From assembly GCF_035046485.1 (NCBI RefSeq), contig NC_085138.1, forward strand, positions 294,048,256 to 294,112,255: a stretch of 64,000 bases of DNA, written 5' to 3'. Origin of the DNA: Aedes albopictus (Eukaryota; Arthropoda; Insecta; Diptera; Culicidae). Under the pieces are notes generated by a model that saw nothing but the letters and a program-made list of their open reading frames with translations, had not been told where the DNA came from and made no database searches. Below, piece by piece: positions 18,505 to 29,366 of the stretch. Each line of letters begins with the position of its first letter. Positions within the stretch are counted from its first letter, which is position 1. The position numbers and the translations under genes are program-made.

Positions 18505-18690
18505 CACCGACGAACCGACGTGACAGTAGTGATTCAAAAGTGTCCCCCCCCCTCCTAATTTTACGCTCGCGAGCGATCGCTTCTGTCAACGCGAACTCAA
18601 GCGTGAACCTATCCCTATATGAACACACGGGGGTTCCGAGTCAAGCTATAGCAAATCAACGCGAACCGCTATAGAGGTGGCGATACCCAA
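18505..18690 (+). mobile_element. CACCGACGAACCGACG MITE, copy C (interrupted)
   Basis: It has the same 5' terminus and the GCGAGCGATCGCTTCTGTCA and ACACACGGGGGTTC blocks. It is cut at GGCGATA by the next element; its distal part is not clearly recognisable after 19796. Confidence 0.65.
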
Positions 18691-19794
18691 GTAACCACAA
18701 GCATTATATCATTGCACGAATTAGACTGAATATCAACCTTTGCAATGCGAAATGCAGTAATTCCACACTTGTCATGCAATAATCCTTTAGATTGGCATTA
18801 TCAATGTAATGATGCATTGCATTTTTCTTTACATTAGGGTTCATTAAATGGTGATATAAGATACTTCAATAATTCAACACTGCAAAAACTGAACAAATGC
18901 AATGCACAAACTAGCAAAGTTTGCTCTAACAATACAATTATAAAAGCTTGACTCTAATGGTAAACAAATGAAATCAAGAAGATTGAACAACTTTACGGTC
19001 AACTCAAGCGGTCTTCAACGTTCCTGGTTCGACTCCCGGCCAACTTAATCCCCGTTTGAGCCACCGATCGACGACAGCAAAACCTTTTTAAAGATGACCT
19101 TTTCTCTTTTCTGTAAGCTGCTATCACATGCCAATAATGATGGAAACCACAATTAGCATATGAGCCGTATGCGAAGCGAAGGGTGTTTTAATAGTGCTTT
19201 TCATTTTCTTATATTGATTAAATATCTTCGAAAATGCATTATGTATTTATCAGTAATTTATCAGATTGTGATAAATTACTGTATTCTATTACATATGACA
19301 TAGTCGTTTTGCCCTCTACTGCAATGATTGAGACAGAAGAACAGTTTCCTTTAAGTTAATGAAATATCTGTTGTTATCACTGCAGCAGAAACGGTCCAAG
19401 GCACCAGCGCGTATGGAACTCATCTAGCGGTCTTCAACACTTCTGGTTCGACTCCCGACCCGGCGACAAAAAATAATGATCAAAACATTCATGTGGGCAT
19501 CAGTACCGTCGATAACGAAACCGGTGCTAAAAATACATTTTTGTTTTGGTTTTTCTAGTTGCACGTATCAAGCATGTGCAAATGCAAATGTACAGCACAT
19601 GCATTTATGTTACTTTAGCAATGGCTGTCAGCGTGCTGCAATATGTGGCACTAATTGGATTTTAGTGGGGCCCTTTTCGACTTTAATATTACTTTAATGA
19701 GGTGTTTAAAGTAATGCAGCATTATATTCACAATTTTAATTATCAATATATGGCAAAATTGGTGCACTTATATACGGCTTCGTGGTTACTTGGG
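18686..19794. mobile_element. TA-flanked element with CCCAAGTAACCAC ends
   Basis: CCCAAGTAACCACAAGC at the left and its inverted form (GCTTCGTGGTTACTTGGG) at the right enclose 1109 bp, with TA on both sides (18684-18685, 19795-19796). The inside is rich in TGCATT and AATGCA words and has two box-B-like words (GGTTCGACTCCC at about 19025 and 19444), each preceded by AGCGGTCTTCAAC. No transposase frame. A second member lies at 61931-62199. Confidence 0.8.
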
Positions 19795-19835
19795 TAAGTC
19801 CATGTTTTGCTTTGGGTGCTGCATCTCACCATCTC

Positions 19836-19906
19836 TAGGATGGCGCAGATAGGAAGGCATGCGGCTGGCAATCGACAGGTCTCGAGTTCTAATCCGGATT
19901 TAGGTA
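19836..19906 (+). repeat. tRNA-like sequence, degenerate
   Basis: It starts with a box-A-like TGGCGCAGATAGG, followed about 45 bp later by a box-B-like GAGTTCTAATCC. It is too degenerate for a functional tRNA. A SINE head or tRNA pseudogene is possible. Confidence 0.35.
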
Positions 19907-20219
19907 ATTTTATATGTAATTCCTATTTCATAATTGGTGTTCTCAACATGAGAGCAAATAATTACTCTCGTGAGAGTTCAACATTTTTGCATTTTATTTA
20001 TTTTCAGTCATTTTTGCCAAAGCTTAATAACAACTTTCTTGTACATTTGTAAAACGCTTTGAAGAACAAAAAAATAAGTTGGTGCACAACATGATGCTTT
20101 ACAACTTCTCCAAATTTGTGTGAACAAAACCCGAACATAGGTTGTACGTGAAAATAATTCAAATGTTATTCAACATCATGCTGAATTAATTCGTCATAAT
20201 GGTGCCTGTTAAATGAGTG

Positions 20220-20475
20220 ATTGTTAGTTGGGGTAATTCATGTATTTTGGACAGGCTGAGGACAACGTTGGAAAAATCTTCCCCTAGCTTCCTTAGAAAG
20301 CAATTGATTATTTTGCAAAGTTATCAATACTCTTATAATATGATTTTACATTACGTTCCTGGTGACAAAAACCTTAACGAAAGCATTTTAGGCTGAGAAA
20401 ATCACAATTTCCGATCGCCTGTAAGAATTGCATTTTGGACACCGAATATATGTTTTGGACTCCCTCACCCGGATA
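20220..20475. repeat. Phrase-repeat DNA with ATTTTGGAC words
   Basis: The phrase (A/G)TTTTGGAC recurs at 20238, 20431 and 20452, and GGGGTAATTCATGT and CTCACCCGG lie at the edges. It resembles the interior design of the TA-flanked elements, but the termini are unresolved. Confidence 0.3.
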
Positions 20476-20877
20476 AAAACTAACCATAGGGTATTTGGTG
20501 AAAACCATTCCTGTACCATACAGTGTACCAGCTACAATATAGTGTATTGTAATGGAATGGTTCGCTAAAAGCTATTATACATTTACATCCGATCTTTATG
20601 TAACAATATATTATACTGTTTTTCTTACGTTTGAACCATTCACTATTCCGAAACAATCTTTTTCCGTGCATTTTTAATTTTTTATTCAGTTTATGATTTT
20701 TTCCGTGCTTTGTTTTGTTGATGTCCGTGACATTTTTGTTGCAAAGGAAATGAAAGAGAAAAAAGTGAATAAATATCAGAATAGGGTCTATTTGATCCAA
20801 TAATCGATATTTATTGAGAAGTATCTTATTAGCTCTCCGGAACAAGGCATACATCGCCGTGCATGTGCAAATTATAT

Positions 20878-20991
20878 TTTTTACCCTACGCAGTAGCGAA
20901 GAAATGATAGTTCGAATGGCAGTCACCGAAGAAAGTTTCTGCCAGGAATCACTCAAGAAGTTTCTTGAGCGATTCCTTTCGAACACACGAA
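20878..20991 (+). repeat. Dispersed repeat, copy 1
   Basis: About 105 bp (GCGAAGAAATGATAGTTCGA...TCAAGAAGTTTCTTGAGCGA) is repeated with few changes at 36910-37023. Its nature is unknown. It contains a small inverted repeat AAGAAGTTTCTT. Confidence 0.75.
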
Positions 20992-21228
20992 ACTACGCTA
21001 TAAAATAAATTTTAGGTCACTTCTTTTTTTTATAGCATGAAAGTGTTGGAGCACACGACCCGAACCCCATACGAACTTTTGACATTTCGGTAGCGGCGCA
21101 CGCGACGCTCATCGCATTTTGTTGTTATTTACATGCCGTTGTAATGGCTTCGCTGTTTGTGTGAAAAATTGAGCGATACATATTTTGCAATTTCATCGCG
21201 ATTTTTAGGTGATTTCGTTCCATTTAAA

Positions 21229-23028
21229 ATGAATCTTCAGCTACTTGGTAAGTTTCACACGTGGAATACAAAATCCCTTCAAAAAGTGATTTATTGACAG
21301 AGAAATACATAATGCATTTCCCATCCCGCAGAATCGTTCGGCCAAAACTACCCGGAAGAGTTCGATGGTTCGCTGGATTGTATCTCCCTGGCGGTAACGT
21401 GTGCCTTCAACAAGTACGGAACCCTGCTGGCGGTGGGTTGCAACGATGGCCGCATCGTCATTTGGGACTTTCTGACCAGGGGCATTGCCAAGATCATTTC
21501 CGCCCACGTTCATCCGGTGTGCAGTTTATGCTGGTCCCGGAACGGTCACAAGCTGCTGTCGGCCTCGACGGATAACAACGTTTGCATTTGGGACGTGATG
21601 AGCGGAGACTGCGAGCACAAGTATCGCTTTCCGTCGCCGATATTGAAGGTTCAGTTCCATCCGAGAAACGATAATAAATTCCTCGTTTGTCCGATGAGGT
21701 ACGCGGCCGTTTTGGTGGATATTGGCGGGAAGCACCAGTGCCTGCCGCTGGATAACGATGTAAGATGGATTGAATTGTGGTTTTGTATCGATGGGTTATA
21801 AGATCATGTTACTGTTTTCAGGGAGACTTGAACATTGTGGCATCATTCGACAGGCGAGGTATTCACATCTATTCTGGTAATGCAAAGGGAAAAATTCTCG
21901 TGATGAATTCCAACTCATTGGAAATTGTGGCTAGTTTCAAGATTGCCGTTGGAACGTCCAGTGCCACGGCAGTAAAAAGCATAGAATTTGCCAGGCGCGG
22001 AGAGTAGGTGTTTCTATTGAATTGTATTCTTAGGGAGATGCTGATTGCGATCTTTTCTACGATTTCAGAGCGTTTCTTGTGAATACATCGGATCGTGTAA
22101 TACGAGTCTATGATTCGAAGGAAGTTGTTGCTTGTGGTAAAGAAGGCGAGCCAGAACCAATTCAAAAACTTCAGGACTTGGTTAACAAGTAAGTTTTGAT
22201 TGAAAAACAATAAGTGTGTTTTTCTAAAATCGTGTTCCGTAGGACAACGTGGAAAAAATGTTGCTTCTCTGGAGATGGTGAATACATTTGCGCTGGAAGC
22301 GCCCGTCAGCACGCGTTGTACGTGTGGGAGAAATCTATTGGTAATCTGGTAAAGATTCTTCACGGTACCAAGGGAGAACTGCTGTTGGACGTTGTGTGGC
22401 ATCCAGTTCGCCCAATCATCGCTAGCATAAGCTCAGGTTTGGTTTCGATTTGGGCTCAGAACCAAGTGGAAAACTGGTCTGCGTTCGCGCCAGACTTCAA
22501 AGAACTGGACGAAAATGTAGACTACGAAGAGCGAGAGTCCGAATTCGATATAACCGATGAGGATAAATCGGTAGATCTAGCTGCCGAATCGAAACAGGAC
22601 GAAGAGGTGGAGGTCGATGTGGTGTCCGCTGAACCAATAGCGGCATTTTGTTCGTCCGATGAAGAATATGAAGATGAACACGCGTTGCAGTTTCTGCCAA
22701 TCGCTCCTGAAGTTGAAGATCCGGAAGATGGATGGGGTTCACAGGATAACTCGGATCCTTTGGGTACAGGTTACAATAACAATTCAGGACACGATGCAAT
22801 GTCAATGAAAGAGAATGAGCCAGCTTCGAAAAAGAGGAAGGCGAACTCGTACGACATAGCGTTGGACAATGCACCGGTTGAAGGTAGTAATAGGTAAAAC
22901 AAGCAATTGTAATTGATGATCATTATGAAACGTTTCTTTCAGACGTGCATCCGCTGAACCAAAACAAAGCCAATAAGGACAAAGTAACAGCAGCAAGCAG
23001 AAAAGCAGCCGGCCGCCCCAAGAAGTAA
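21229..23028 (+). CDS. Rbbp5: Rbbp5: WD40 subunit of MLL/SET1 H3K4 methyltransferase complexes
   Basis: Exons: 21229-21247, 21332-21759, 21822-22003, 22069-22188, 22243-22883, 22943-23028; all introns are GT-AG and the sum is 492 codons (491 aa), matching the size known for insect Rbbp5. The start MNLQLLESFGQNYPEEFDG is diagnostic of RBBP5. WD40 blades run from about residue 20 to 330 (CNDGRIVIWDFLTRGIAKII, FDRRGIHIYSGNAKGKIL, SGDGEYICAGSARQHALYVW, LDVVWHPVRPIIASISSG). Next come the acidic ASH2L-binding segment (LDENVDYEERESEFD, about 337-352) and the WDR5-binding segment (VDVVSAEPIAAFCSSDEE, about 372-390), then a basic, disordered tail ending AAGRPKK. The role known for the family is a nuclear scaffold for H3K4 methylation together with WDR5, ASH2L and DPY30. 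For exon 5 I chose the GTAGTA donor at 22884 because it gives the conserved VHPL continuation; the donor at 22894 would give an earlier stop. Confidence 0.95.
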
Positions 23029-23300
23029 GGTAAATAATTAGTTAGATAAATCTAGATTATATGAAATCATGGAAAAAGTTATATTTGACTTAAGTTCACG
23101 CCCTTATGAAGCAATCACGAAACAAATTCTACGTGGGGGTCCAATGCCTGAGATTTATTTAGAAATCCTTATTTTAGTCCTTTGCTTCAGTAAAGAATTT
23201 CCATAATCGGTTTGTAAATATACATTTCCATGCAACAGCAACGTTACCTTCAATTTGATGACCCGCCGTTGGTTTTATCTTTTCAAGAGGGAACTTTTAA
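23029..23300 (+). other. Rbbp5 3' flank
   Basis: AT-rich sequence downstream of the stop, with several AATAAA-like words (GTAAATAATTAG, CAGTAAAGAATTT). The 3' UTR end cannot be fixed by eye. A LINE insertion begins at 23315. Confidence 0.5.
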
Positions 23301-23314
23301 ATTATGAGTCACAT
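23301..23314. repeat. LINE target site duplication, left copy
   Basis: ATTATGAGTCACAT here is repeated exactly at 27735-27748 on the other side of the LINE. A 14 bp duplication is typical for target-primed reverse transcription. Confidence 0.9.
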
Positions 23315-23356
23315 ACATACATACATACATTACATACATTTATTTGTTCATCATCA

Positions 23357-24105
23357 TTAAGACAAGACATAATCAACAATAGTACGCCACAATACTCGGT
23401 TTGTGGCTGCCGCTCTCCATCCTCGGTCGCGCCCAATAATGCTCGCCAAGTCACGCTCCACCTGGTCCGCCCATCGTGCTCTCTGCGCTCCACGCATTCT
23501 TGTGCCAACAGGATCAGTTACAAACACCAGCTTTGCTGGGTTGTTGTCCGGCATGCTTGCAACATGCCCTGCCCACCGTATCCTTCCGGCTTTGGCCACC
23601 TTCTGGATGCTGGGTTCGCCGTAAAGTGCAGCGAACTCGTGGTTCATCCTTCTCCGCCACACACCGTTCTCCTGCACACCACCGAAAATCGTCCTTAGCA
23701 CGCGTCGCTCGAAAACTCCGAGTGCTTGTAGGTCCTCCTCGAGCATGGTCAATGTCTCGTGCCCGTAGAGAACCACCGGTCTTATTAGCGTTTTGTACAT
23801 GGTGCATTTGGTGCGTGGGTGAATCTTTTTCGACCGCAGTTTCTTCCGGAGCCCGTAGTAGGCCCGACTTCCGCTGATGATGCGCCTCCGAATTTCACGG
23901 CTCACGTTGTTGTCAGCCATCAGTAAGGATCCGAGGTAGACGAATTCCTCCACCACCTCGAAAGTATCCCCGTTTATCGTAACAGTATCACCCAGACGGA
24001 TCCGATCGTGTTCGGTTCCGCCTACCAGCATGTACTTTGTTTTTGAGGCATTCACCACCAGTGCGACCTTTGCTGCTTCGCGTTTCAGGCGGGTGTACAG
24101 CTCTG
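23357..24105 (-). pseudogene. LINE reverse transcriptase, C-terminal part
   Basis: A 233-codon open frame (24058-23357) that continues the RT thumb and post-RT region. It includes VNASKTKYMLVGG just after the palm, RIRLGDTVTINGDTFE, VYLGSLLMADNNVSREIRRR, and a C-terminal WADQVERDLASIIGRDRGWR. The frame is open to the end of the ORF, so this part decayed little. It is separated from its catalytic palm by the nested element. Confidence 0.85.
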
Positions 24106-24107
24106 CC

Positions 24108-25977
24108 CCCGGGCAGGGAATGAGAACAGAACTATAACAAATTGATAACTAATTTTGTTATTGATAACAAAATGAAATCAAAACGAGTTTTCGTTTCGGT
24201 TTTTTAAAATTGAATATCAAATTGAATCGTTTTGTTATCATATCAAAAACTCAATGATAACAAGATTTGATTTCAAAAATCCAAAATAGGTTTAACATGT
24301 TTTTAGTTTTAATTTTACCGTGGAGGGCCCATATTCTGCGCACCTAAGACCTTTTTAATTTTTTATTTATTTATTTATTTATTCAGTATTTATTCCGTAG
24401 TACATAAGTGCAAATAATGTTCCCGAGCTGAGATATGGACTACCTTTCAACAGCTATATAATTCAATTTCTGCAATCTAGCGCTTAACAAACAACTTCAA
24501 AAATATTATCAAATAAAGGAAAAATTACAAAAAAAAACCTTTGAAGTAGCAAAAAGTGTTGAGCTGTAATAAATTGCAATTCGCACCGATGTGTCTGAAT
24601 TTTTGGCAGTGCATAGTTACAAGCCTTGTTAATAAGTGAAAAATATGATGTTTATACAAAATATTGATTTTTTTCAAAGTTTTCAATTCTGCGCACATGA
24701 AATAAATTAAAATTTGGAAGTGATAACTTGTTGTAATTAAAGCATAAGATAATAGATGAAATTACGATAATACTGGCACAGACTTGTCCCCATGAAGCCC
24801 CTCCTTGGCAGCTTTGCTAACGAACACAGATTTCAGGGAATTTTCAGTACCTTCAAAACCAATTTATTTATTTTTTTTTTTCAAAATAATGGTCGTTTAG
24901 TTTGAAACATTTTTCTTTAATTTTTTTTTCACAACAATGGAACAATATTTAAAAGATATATTTGAAGCTAACATTGTATAAGCATTCATGTGTCGTAGTT
25001 TCCTACTGTTATAAATGAGTCGTTATATCCTATTTTTTACATTCTTCGTGTGTTCGCGTTTGGTATTGAATATTGTCAAGTTTATATCTATCATGATCTA
25101 CTTAGTTAAAATATAAATAATTTATTGTCCAATTTTATTGATTCATCTAATAAGTATTACATCAGTAGCAGAGGCTGTACAGACTGAACGAAACTTAACA
25201 TTAGACAATGGACACGACACACATTACGAGCACCAGTGGATACGAGGAAGAAACATTTCTTGCGAAAAGTTTCATCACTCGGAGCGGGAATCGAACCTTC
25301 ACCCACGTTTATAGCTTGGTGACGATAACCGCACGGCCACGAGGCTCCACCTTGAAATTTGAACCTCCAAATTTGAACAACAGAGTGATTATTTCCAGTT
25401 CAATATTTTAAAACTGCACCCTTCGTATTTTTGTATGAAAATAACGAGGAGTTTCACAGTGCTCCAAAGTTTCTCACACTTTGGCATAAATGATTGATCA
25501 AATGTACATGAAAAGATTCTTAGCGGTAGAAACACTGAAAATCTTTTAAAAACTATTATAACCTTATTTCACATTTCTGAACCGTTTCAACAAGTTTTTA
25601 TCTAACAGTAGCAATTTAGTAAGATGAAATCGATAATAGTCGCCGTTTATGGCGGCGTTTTTTTTTTAGCAAAATATCTAAATGAAAACTAAATTTGTTA
25701 TTAAATTTTAGTTATTATCCTATGGAATTGATAACTCCCTGAGAACTGTGTATGATATCAAGTCGAAAAAGATTGATAACAAAATGAGATATCAATTTGT
25801 TATCAATGAGAACTTATTTCGTTTTCAATTATTTAGATAGTTCAGTACATTTTTTTGTTATCAGTTTTGTTATGTTAACACTTAAGTCATACAAAATGAA
25901 AACTCATTTTGTTATCAAAATACGTGATATCTAAAATACTCAATTTGTTTTCAATAAGTCCTCATTCCCTGCTCGGG
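24108..25977. mobile_element. AT-rich element with CCCGRGCAGGGAATGAG ends in LINE
   Basis: CCCGGGCAGGGAATGAG at the left and the complement of CCCGAGCAGGGAATGAG at the right enclose about 1.86 kb with no transposase. Near both ends the DNA is saturated with ATAACAAAAT and TTTGTTATC words, as in the element at 37529-38242. A SINE is nested inside. The interrupted LINE reads through from ARTFGMVA to ELYTRLKREA when the element is ignored. Confidence 0.8.
25166..25348 (-). mobile_element. tRNA-derived SINE, copy 2 (fuller)
   Basis: On the - strand it begins GGAGCCTCGTGGCCGTGCGG (box A), reaches a perfect box B (GGTTCGATTCC) about 45 bp on, then a body (TATCCACTGGTG, GTGTCGTGTCC) and the end TTCAGTCTGTACAGCCTCTG. 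The acceptor-like start GGAGCC can pair with the GCTCC after the T arm (CCGCTCCGAG), so the head is a good tRNA relative. The body is shared with copy 1 at 3667. Confidence 0.8.
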
Positions 25978-27153
25978 CCACCATTCCAAATGTTCTAGCG
26001 ATAATGTCCATGTCGTCCGCAAAGCACACAAATTGAACGGATTTTGTAAAAATCGTTCCCCGGCTGTTGAGCCCGGCTCGTCGCATCACACCTTCCAGAG
26101 CAATGTTGAAGAGTAGGCATGAGAGTCCGTCACCTTGTCGCAGTCTCCGGCGAGAGTCGAATGAACTGGATAGTTCACCCGAAATCCTTACGCAGTTTTG
26201 CACACCGTCCATCGTTGCTTTAATCAGTCTAGCCAGGTCTTCCCAGGAAAGCAGTTTTCGTCCATGATTCTCCATAGCTCTGCGCGGTCGATACTGTCGT
26301 ATGCCGCTTTGAAGTCGATGAACAGGTGATGCGTTGGGACCTGGTATTCACGGCATTTCTGGAGGATTTGCCGTACGGTAAAGATCTGGTCCGTTGTCGA
26401 CCGGCCGTCGATGAAGCTAGCCTGATAACTTCCCACGAACTCATTCGTTTTTGGTGATAGACGACGGAAGATGATCTGGGATAGCAGTTTGTAGGCAGCA
26501 TTCAAAATAGTGATCGCCCTGAAGTTCTCACATTCCAAATGGTCGCTTTTCTTGTGAATGGGGCAGATTACCCCTTTCTTCCACTCCTCCGGTAGCTGTT
26601 CGGTTTGCCAGACCCTGACTATCAGCCGATGCAGACAGGTGGCCAACTTTTCTGGGCCCATCTTGATGAGTTCAGCTGCGATACCATCCTTACCAGCTGC
26701 TTTGTTGGTTTTGAGCTGGTGAATGGCATCCTTAACTTCCCTCAGCGTGGGAGTTGGTTCATTTCCGTCCTCCGCTGCACTGGCGTCGTCGTTTCTTCCG
26801 TTGCCGTGTGCTCCCGTGCCTTTGTTCTCCACGCCGTTCAGGTGCTGGTCGAAATGCTGCTTCCACCTTTCGATCACCTCACGTCCGTCCGTCAAGAGGC
26901 CTCCGTCTTTATCCCTGCATATTTCGGCTCGCGGCATGAAGCCGTTGTGGGATGCGTTGAGCTTCTGATAGAACTTCCGTGTTTCTTGGGAACGGCACAG
27001 CAGTTCCATTTCTTCACATTCCGCGTCTTCCTGGCGGCGCTTTTTCTCCCGAAAGAGGCGGGTCTGCTGTTTCCGCTTCTGTTTGTAACGTTCCACGTTC
27101 TGTCGAGTCCCTTGCTGCAGCATTACCGCCCTCGCTGCGTTCTTCTCCTTCAA
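25940..27153 (-). pseudogene. LINE reverse transcriptase, catalytic part (frameshifted)
   Basis: Two overlapping frames, 27153-26224 and 26275-25980, cover RT blocks 0 to 5, ending with the FADD active-site box (VQFVCFADDMDI). The switch between frames near 26240 marks a small indel. The upstream part has a basic, Gln-rich linker (RYKQKRKQQTRLFREKKRRQ). Confidence 0.85.
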
Positions 27154-27283
27154 AACCGTTCTGCACTAGAGCTCTTTGTCGAACCATTCGTTCCGTCGAT
27201 TCCGTTCCACGTACCCAATGGTGCTCTCGGCTGCGTCGTTGATGGCTGCTTTCACTGTACTCCAGCAGTCCTCTAGAGGGGCC

Positions 27284-27734
27284 TCATCGAGCTCGCCCTC
27301 GTCTGGCAACGCGGCTTGCGTATGCTGAGGCGACATCCGATTGCTTCAGTCGCTCTAGGTTGTACCGTGGCGGTCGTCGGTACCGTACATTATTGATGAC
27401 GGAGAGTTTTGGGCGCAGTTTGACCGTCACCGGATAGTGGTCGGAGTCGATGTTGGCGCCACGATAGGTCCTGACGTTGATAATGTCGGAGAAGTGCCGT
27501 CCGTCAATCAGAACGTGGTCGATTTGAGATTCCGTCTGCTGTGGTGATCTCCAGGTGTAACAATAAGGGAGGCTGTGTTGGAAAAAGGTGCTACGTATGG
27601 TCATATTTTTGAAGGCGGCGAAATCAATGAGTCGTAGGCCGTTTTCGTTCGTCTGCTGGTGGGCGCTGAACTTACCAATCGTCGGTCTGAATTCCTCCTC
27701 CTGGCCTACCTGAGCGTTCAAATCTCCTATGATG
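27284..27734 (-). pseudogene. LINE endonuclease domain, truncated
   Basis: An open frame encodes the second half of an AP-type endonuclease: GDLNAQVG (catalytic DxN), QIDHVLIDGRHF (IDHVL box) and SDHYPVTVKLRP (SDH catalytic histidine). The first half, with the N-terminal Asn and Glu, is absent because of 5' truncation. Confidence 0.85.
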
Positions 27735-27748
27735 ATTATGAGTCACAT

Positions 27749-28390
27749 TATATGCGAAGAAGCGGATCGAAAAGAACGATTCGTTTTCTCGTCGCGTTCA
27801 CCAGAGAGCGATGCGCCTATGTTTTGAATCCCTGCATGTTGCATGTTATAGAGCACATATAGGGTAGGGTACCCATAAATCGACCACACCCCAGTTTTCG
27901 CCCACCTACTGGATTTTTTATTTAACCTTTCAGGACGCGCACCATCAAGCAGCTGAAACTGCACCGCGCTCGCGCTGTTTGGTTATGTTGTATTTTTCAC
28001 AACGGCGCGCGTCCTGAAAGGTTAAAACCCATTAAATCTGTTTTTGAATGATCAATTCTAATGACAACCAATACTTTTACATTACTCCTAACAACAAATA
28101 ACCTAAAATTGAAGCATTATATGAAGCATTATAGATTCGTAAATCGTATGTTTAGACAAACCATGCTTGACCAAGCCCTTAGCATATGTTGAATCGCTAG
28201 AAAGACCATAAATGAAAACAGGTATAAATTTTTGTTTTTAGAGTGGGTCATCCGCCTCTTGCAGGCTCGCCAAAACTAGTAGAAAAAGCGAGCTTGCGAC
28301 GAGTTGGGGCGCCGCGAAAACCGAGTTTGGGAAGCTCTGTCATAAGAAGCTCGAATGTTTCTAAAACCATGTAACCGGTAATGTGAAAAC
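27749..28390. other. Spacer with one small MITE, otherwise unrecognised
   Basis: Apart from the 100 bp palindrome at 27924-28022, no gene or element boundary is clear. GGGTAGGGTACCCATAAATC and CCACACCCCAGTTTTCGCCC near 27862 resemble a phrase-repeat element end. Confidence 0.4.
27924..28022. mobile_element. Small MITE with AACCTTTCAGGACGCGC ends
   Basis: AACCTTTCAGGACGCGC and its inverted copy GCGCGTCCTGAAAGGTT enclose about 65 bp of GC-rich loop. The end word AACCTTTC is also seen at the ends of the block at 1824-5114. Confidence 0.75.
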
Positions 28391-28621
28391 ATAGCCTAGG
28401 GTGTCCTGAAAAACTTTGTCGAAGACCACGAAGTGATCTGATGCTTATGAAAACAGTTATAGTGTTGGCATTGCTTGCCGAAACAGCATGATTTTGTTAT
28501 TATTATTCCTTTACATGTTAAAACTGAAACACATGTATGCGGTTTGTTGAATATAACTGTTTTTACAAGAATCGGATCGCTTTGCGGTCTTCGGCAAAGT
28601 TTTCAGGACATCCAGGCTATT
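28391..28621. mobile_element. Palindromic MITE containing the CTTCGGCAAAGTT word
   Basis: Left arm TAGCCTAGGGTGTCCTGAAA then ACTTTGTCGAAGACC; right arm GGTCTTCGGCAAAGTTTTCA then GGACATCCAGGCTA. The arms continue through AAACAGTTATA. About 230 bp, no coding capacity. Confidence 0.7.
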
Positions 28622-28891
28622 ATTATTATCGATTAAAAAGTTTTAATCGAAAATCAGAGACGCATTGGGGGCTGTCCATTAATTAGGGGGGTTTCCAAAA
28701 ATCCTACGCGCCATACAAATTTTTTTGAGTTCTTATACAAAAAATCTTACAAGGGGGGAGAGGGGGTGTCGAAAGTTTACTAAAATTACCTTACGTAATT
28801 GTAATATCTGGTGTTACACGGATATATTTCGGATACGCGAGGTATAACACCGAGATGTATACTGTTGCACGCTCGGATAACAACTGAGCAG

Positions 28892-29366
28892 CAGAGATGG
28901 AAACACTCTCATCGTGAATCAACTCGCGAGTGAAAAACCAACAAACGGTTTACTCACGGTGCCGAGAGTAAGCCTTGTGTGAGTTTATTCGCACCCGCTT
29001 GCTTCATGAGTATGAAGCAAAACAAAAACACTCATGAACTTTTATTCGCGAAGAACAAGTGGAGATGCGGGAATTGTATTTAAGTGCGATTTTAATAGCA
29101 AAACAAGTAATTATCCATCAAATAGAGTGTTTTGTGCTTCATTGTTCCTGAAAAGTAGGTAGAGCTGTCGGCCGTGTAAATTCGTTTTTTTTTCACAAAA
29201 TTGAAAAATGTTCAGAGCTGCTTCGCGAATCAATCACGAGTGCGGCCAGCTTCGTTAGCTCGCGAGTGAAGGAAGTGCGAATATATTCAGGCTTCTGTTG
29301 TTCACGAGTAAGATAGCTTTGCGTTTGTGTCTGCTCAGCTGCATTCCTCACTGTATTCCATCACTG
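28892..29366. mobile_element. hAT-like MITE in LTR (8 bp duplication)
   Basis: 475 bp with ends CAGAGATGGAAACAC and the complement of CAGTGATGGAATACAG, flanked by the exact 8 bp repeat CTGAGCAG (28884-28891 and 29367-29374). Removing it and one repeat restores the LTR as seen at 33921-34081. Eight-base duplications and CAG...CTG ends define hAT elements. The inside holds clusters of ACTCGCGAGTGA and TCACGAGTG words. Confidence 0.9.

Larger units (their letters stand above)
23315..27734 (-). mobile_element. 5'-truncated LINE, - strand, with nested insertion
   Basis: Flanked by the 14 bp duplication ATTATGAGTCACAT. Reading the - strand: the end of the AP endonuclease domain (27734-27284: GDLNAQVGQEEEF, then QIDHVLIDGRHFSDI and SDHYPV), a basic linker, reverse transcriptase (27153-25980: NKAAGKDGIAAELIKMG, FRAITILNAAYKLLSQII, LRQGDGLSCLLFNIAL, FADDMDIIAR), and the C-terminal region (24105-23357: GSRAYYGLRKKLRSKKIHPR, FERRVLRTIFGGVQENGVWR). 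It ends in a (CATA)n-type tail at 23311-23340. A frameshift lies near 26240, a stop interrupts the linker near 27160, and a 1.86 kb element interrupts the palm after FADD. The endonuclease start is missing, so it was inserted truncated and is dead. Confidence 0.9.

Noticed and set aside
20480..20986. 168-codon - strand frame as a gene
   Set aside because: Very AT-rich with Ile/Asn/Lys bias, partly overlaps a dispersed repeat, and matches nothing recognisable.
21869..22402. 177-codon - strand frame
   Set aside because: It lies antisense to conserved Rbbp5 exons and has no domain; a shadow frame.
23311..23340. CATA tetranucleotide microsatellite
   Set aside because: It is the 3' tail of the - strand LINE, directly next to the target duplication, not an independent satellite.
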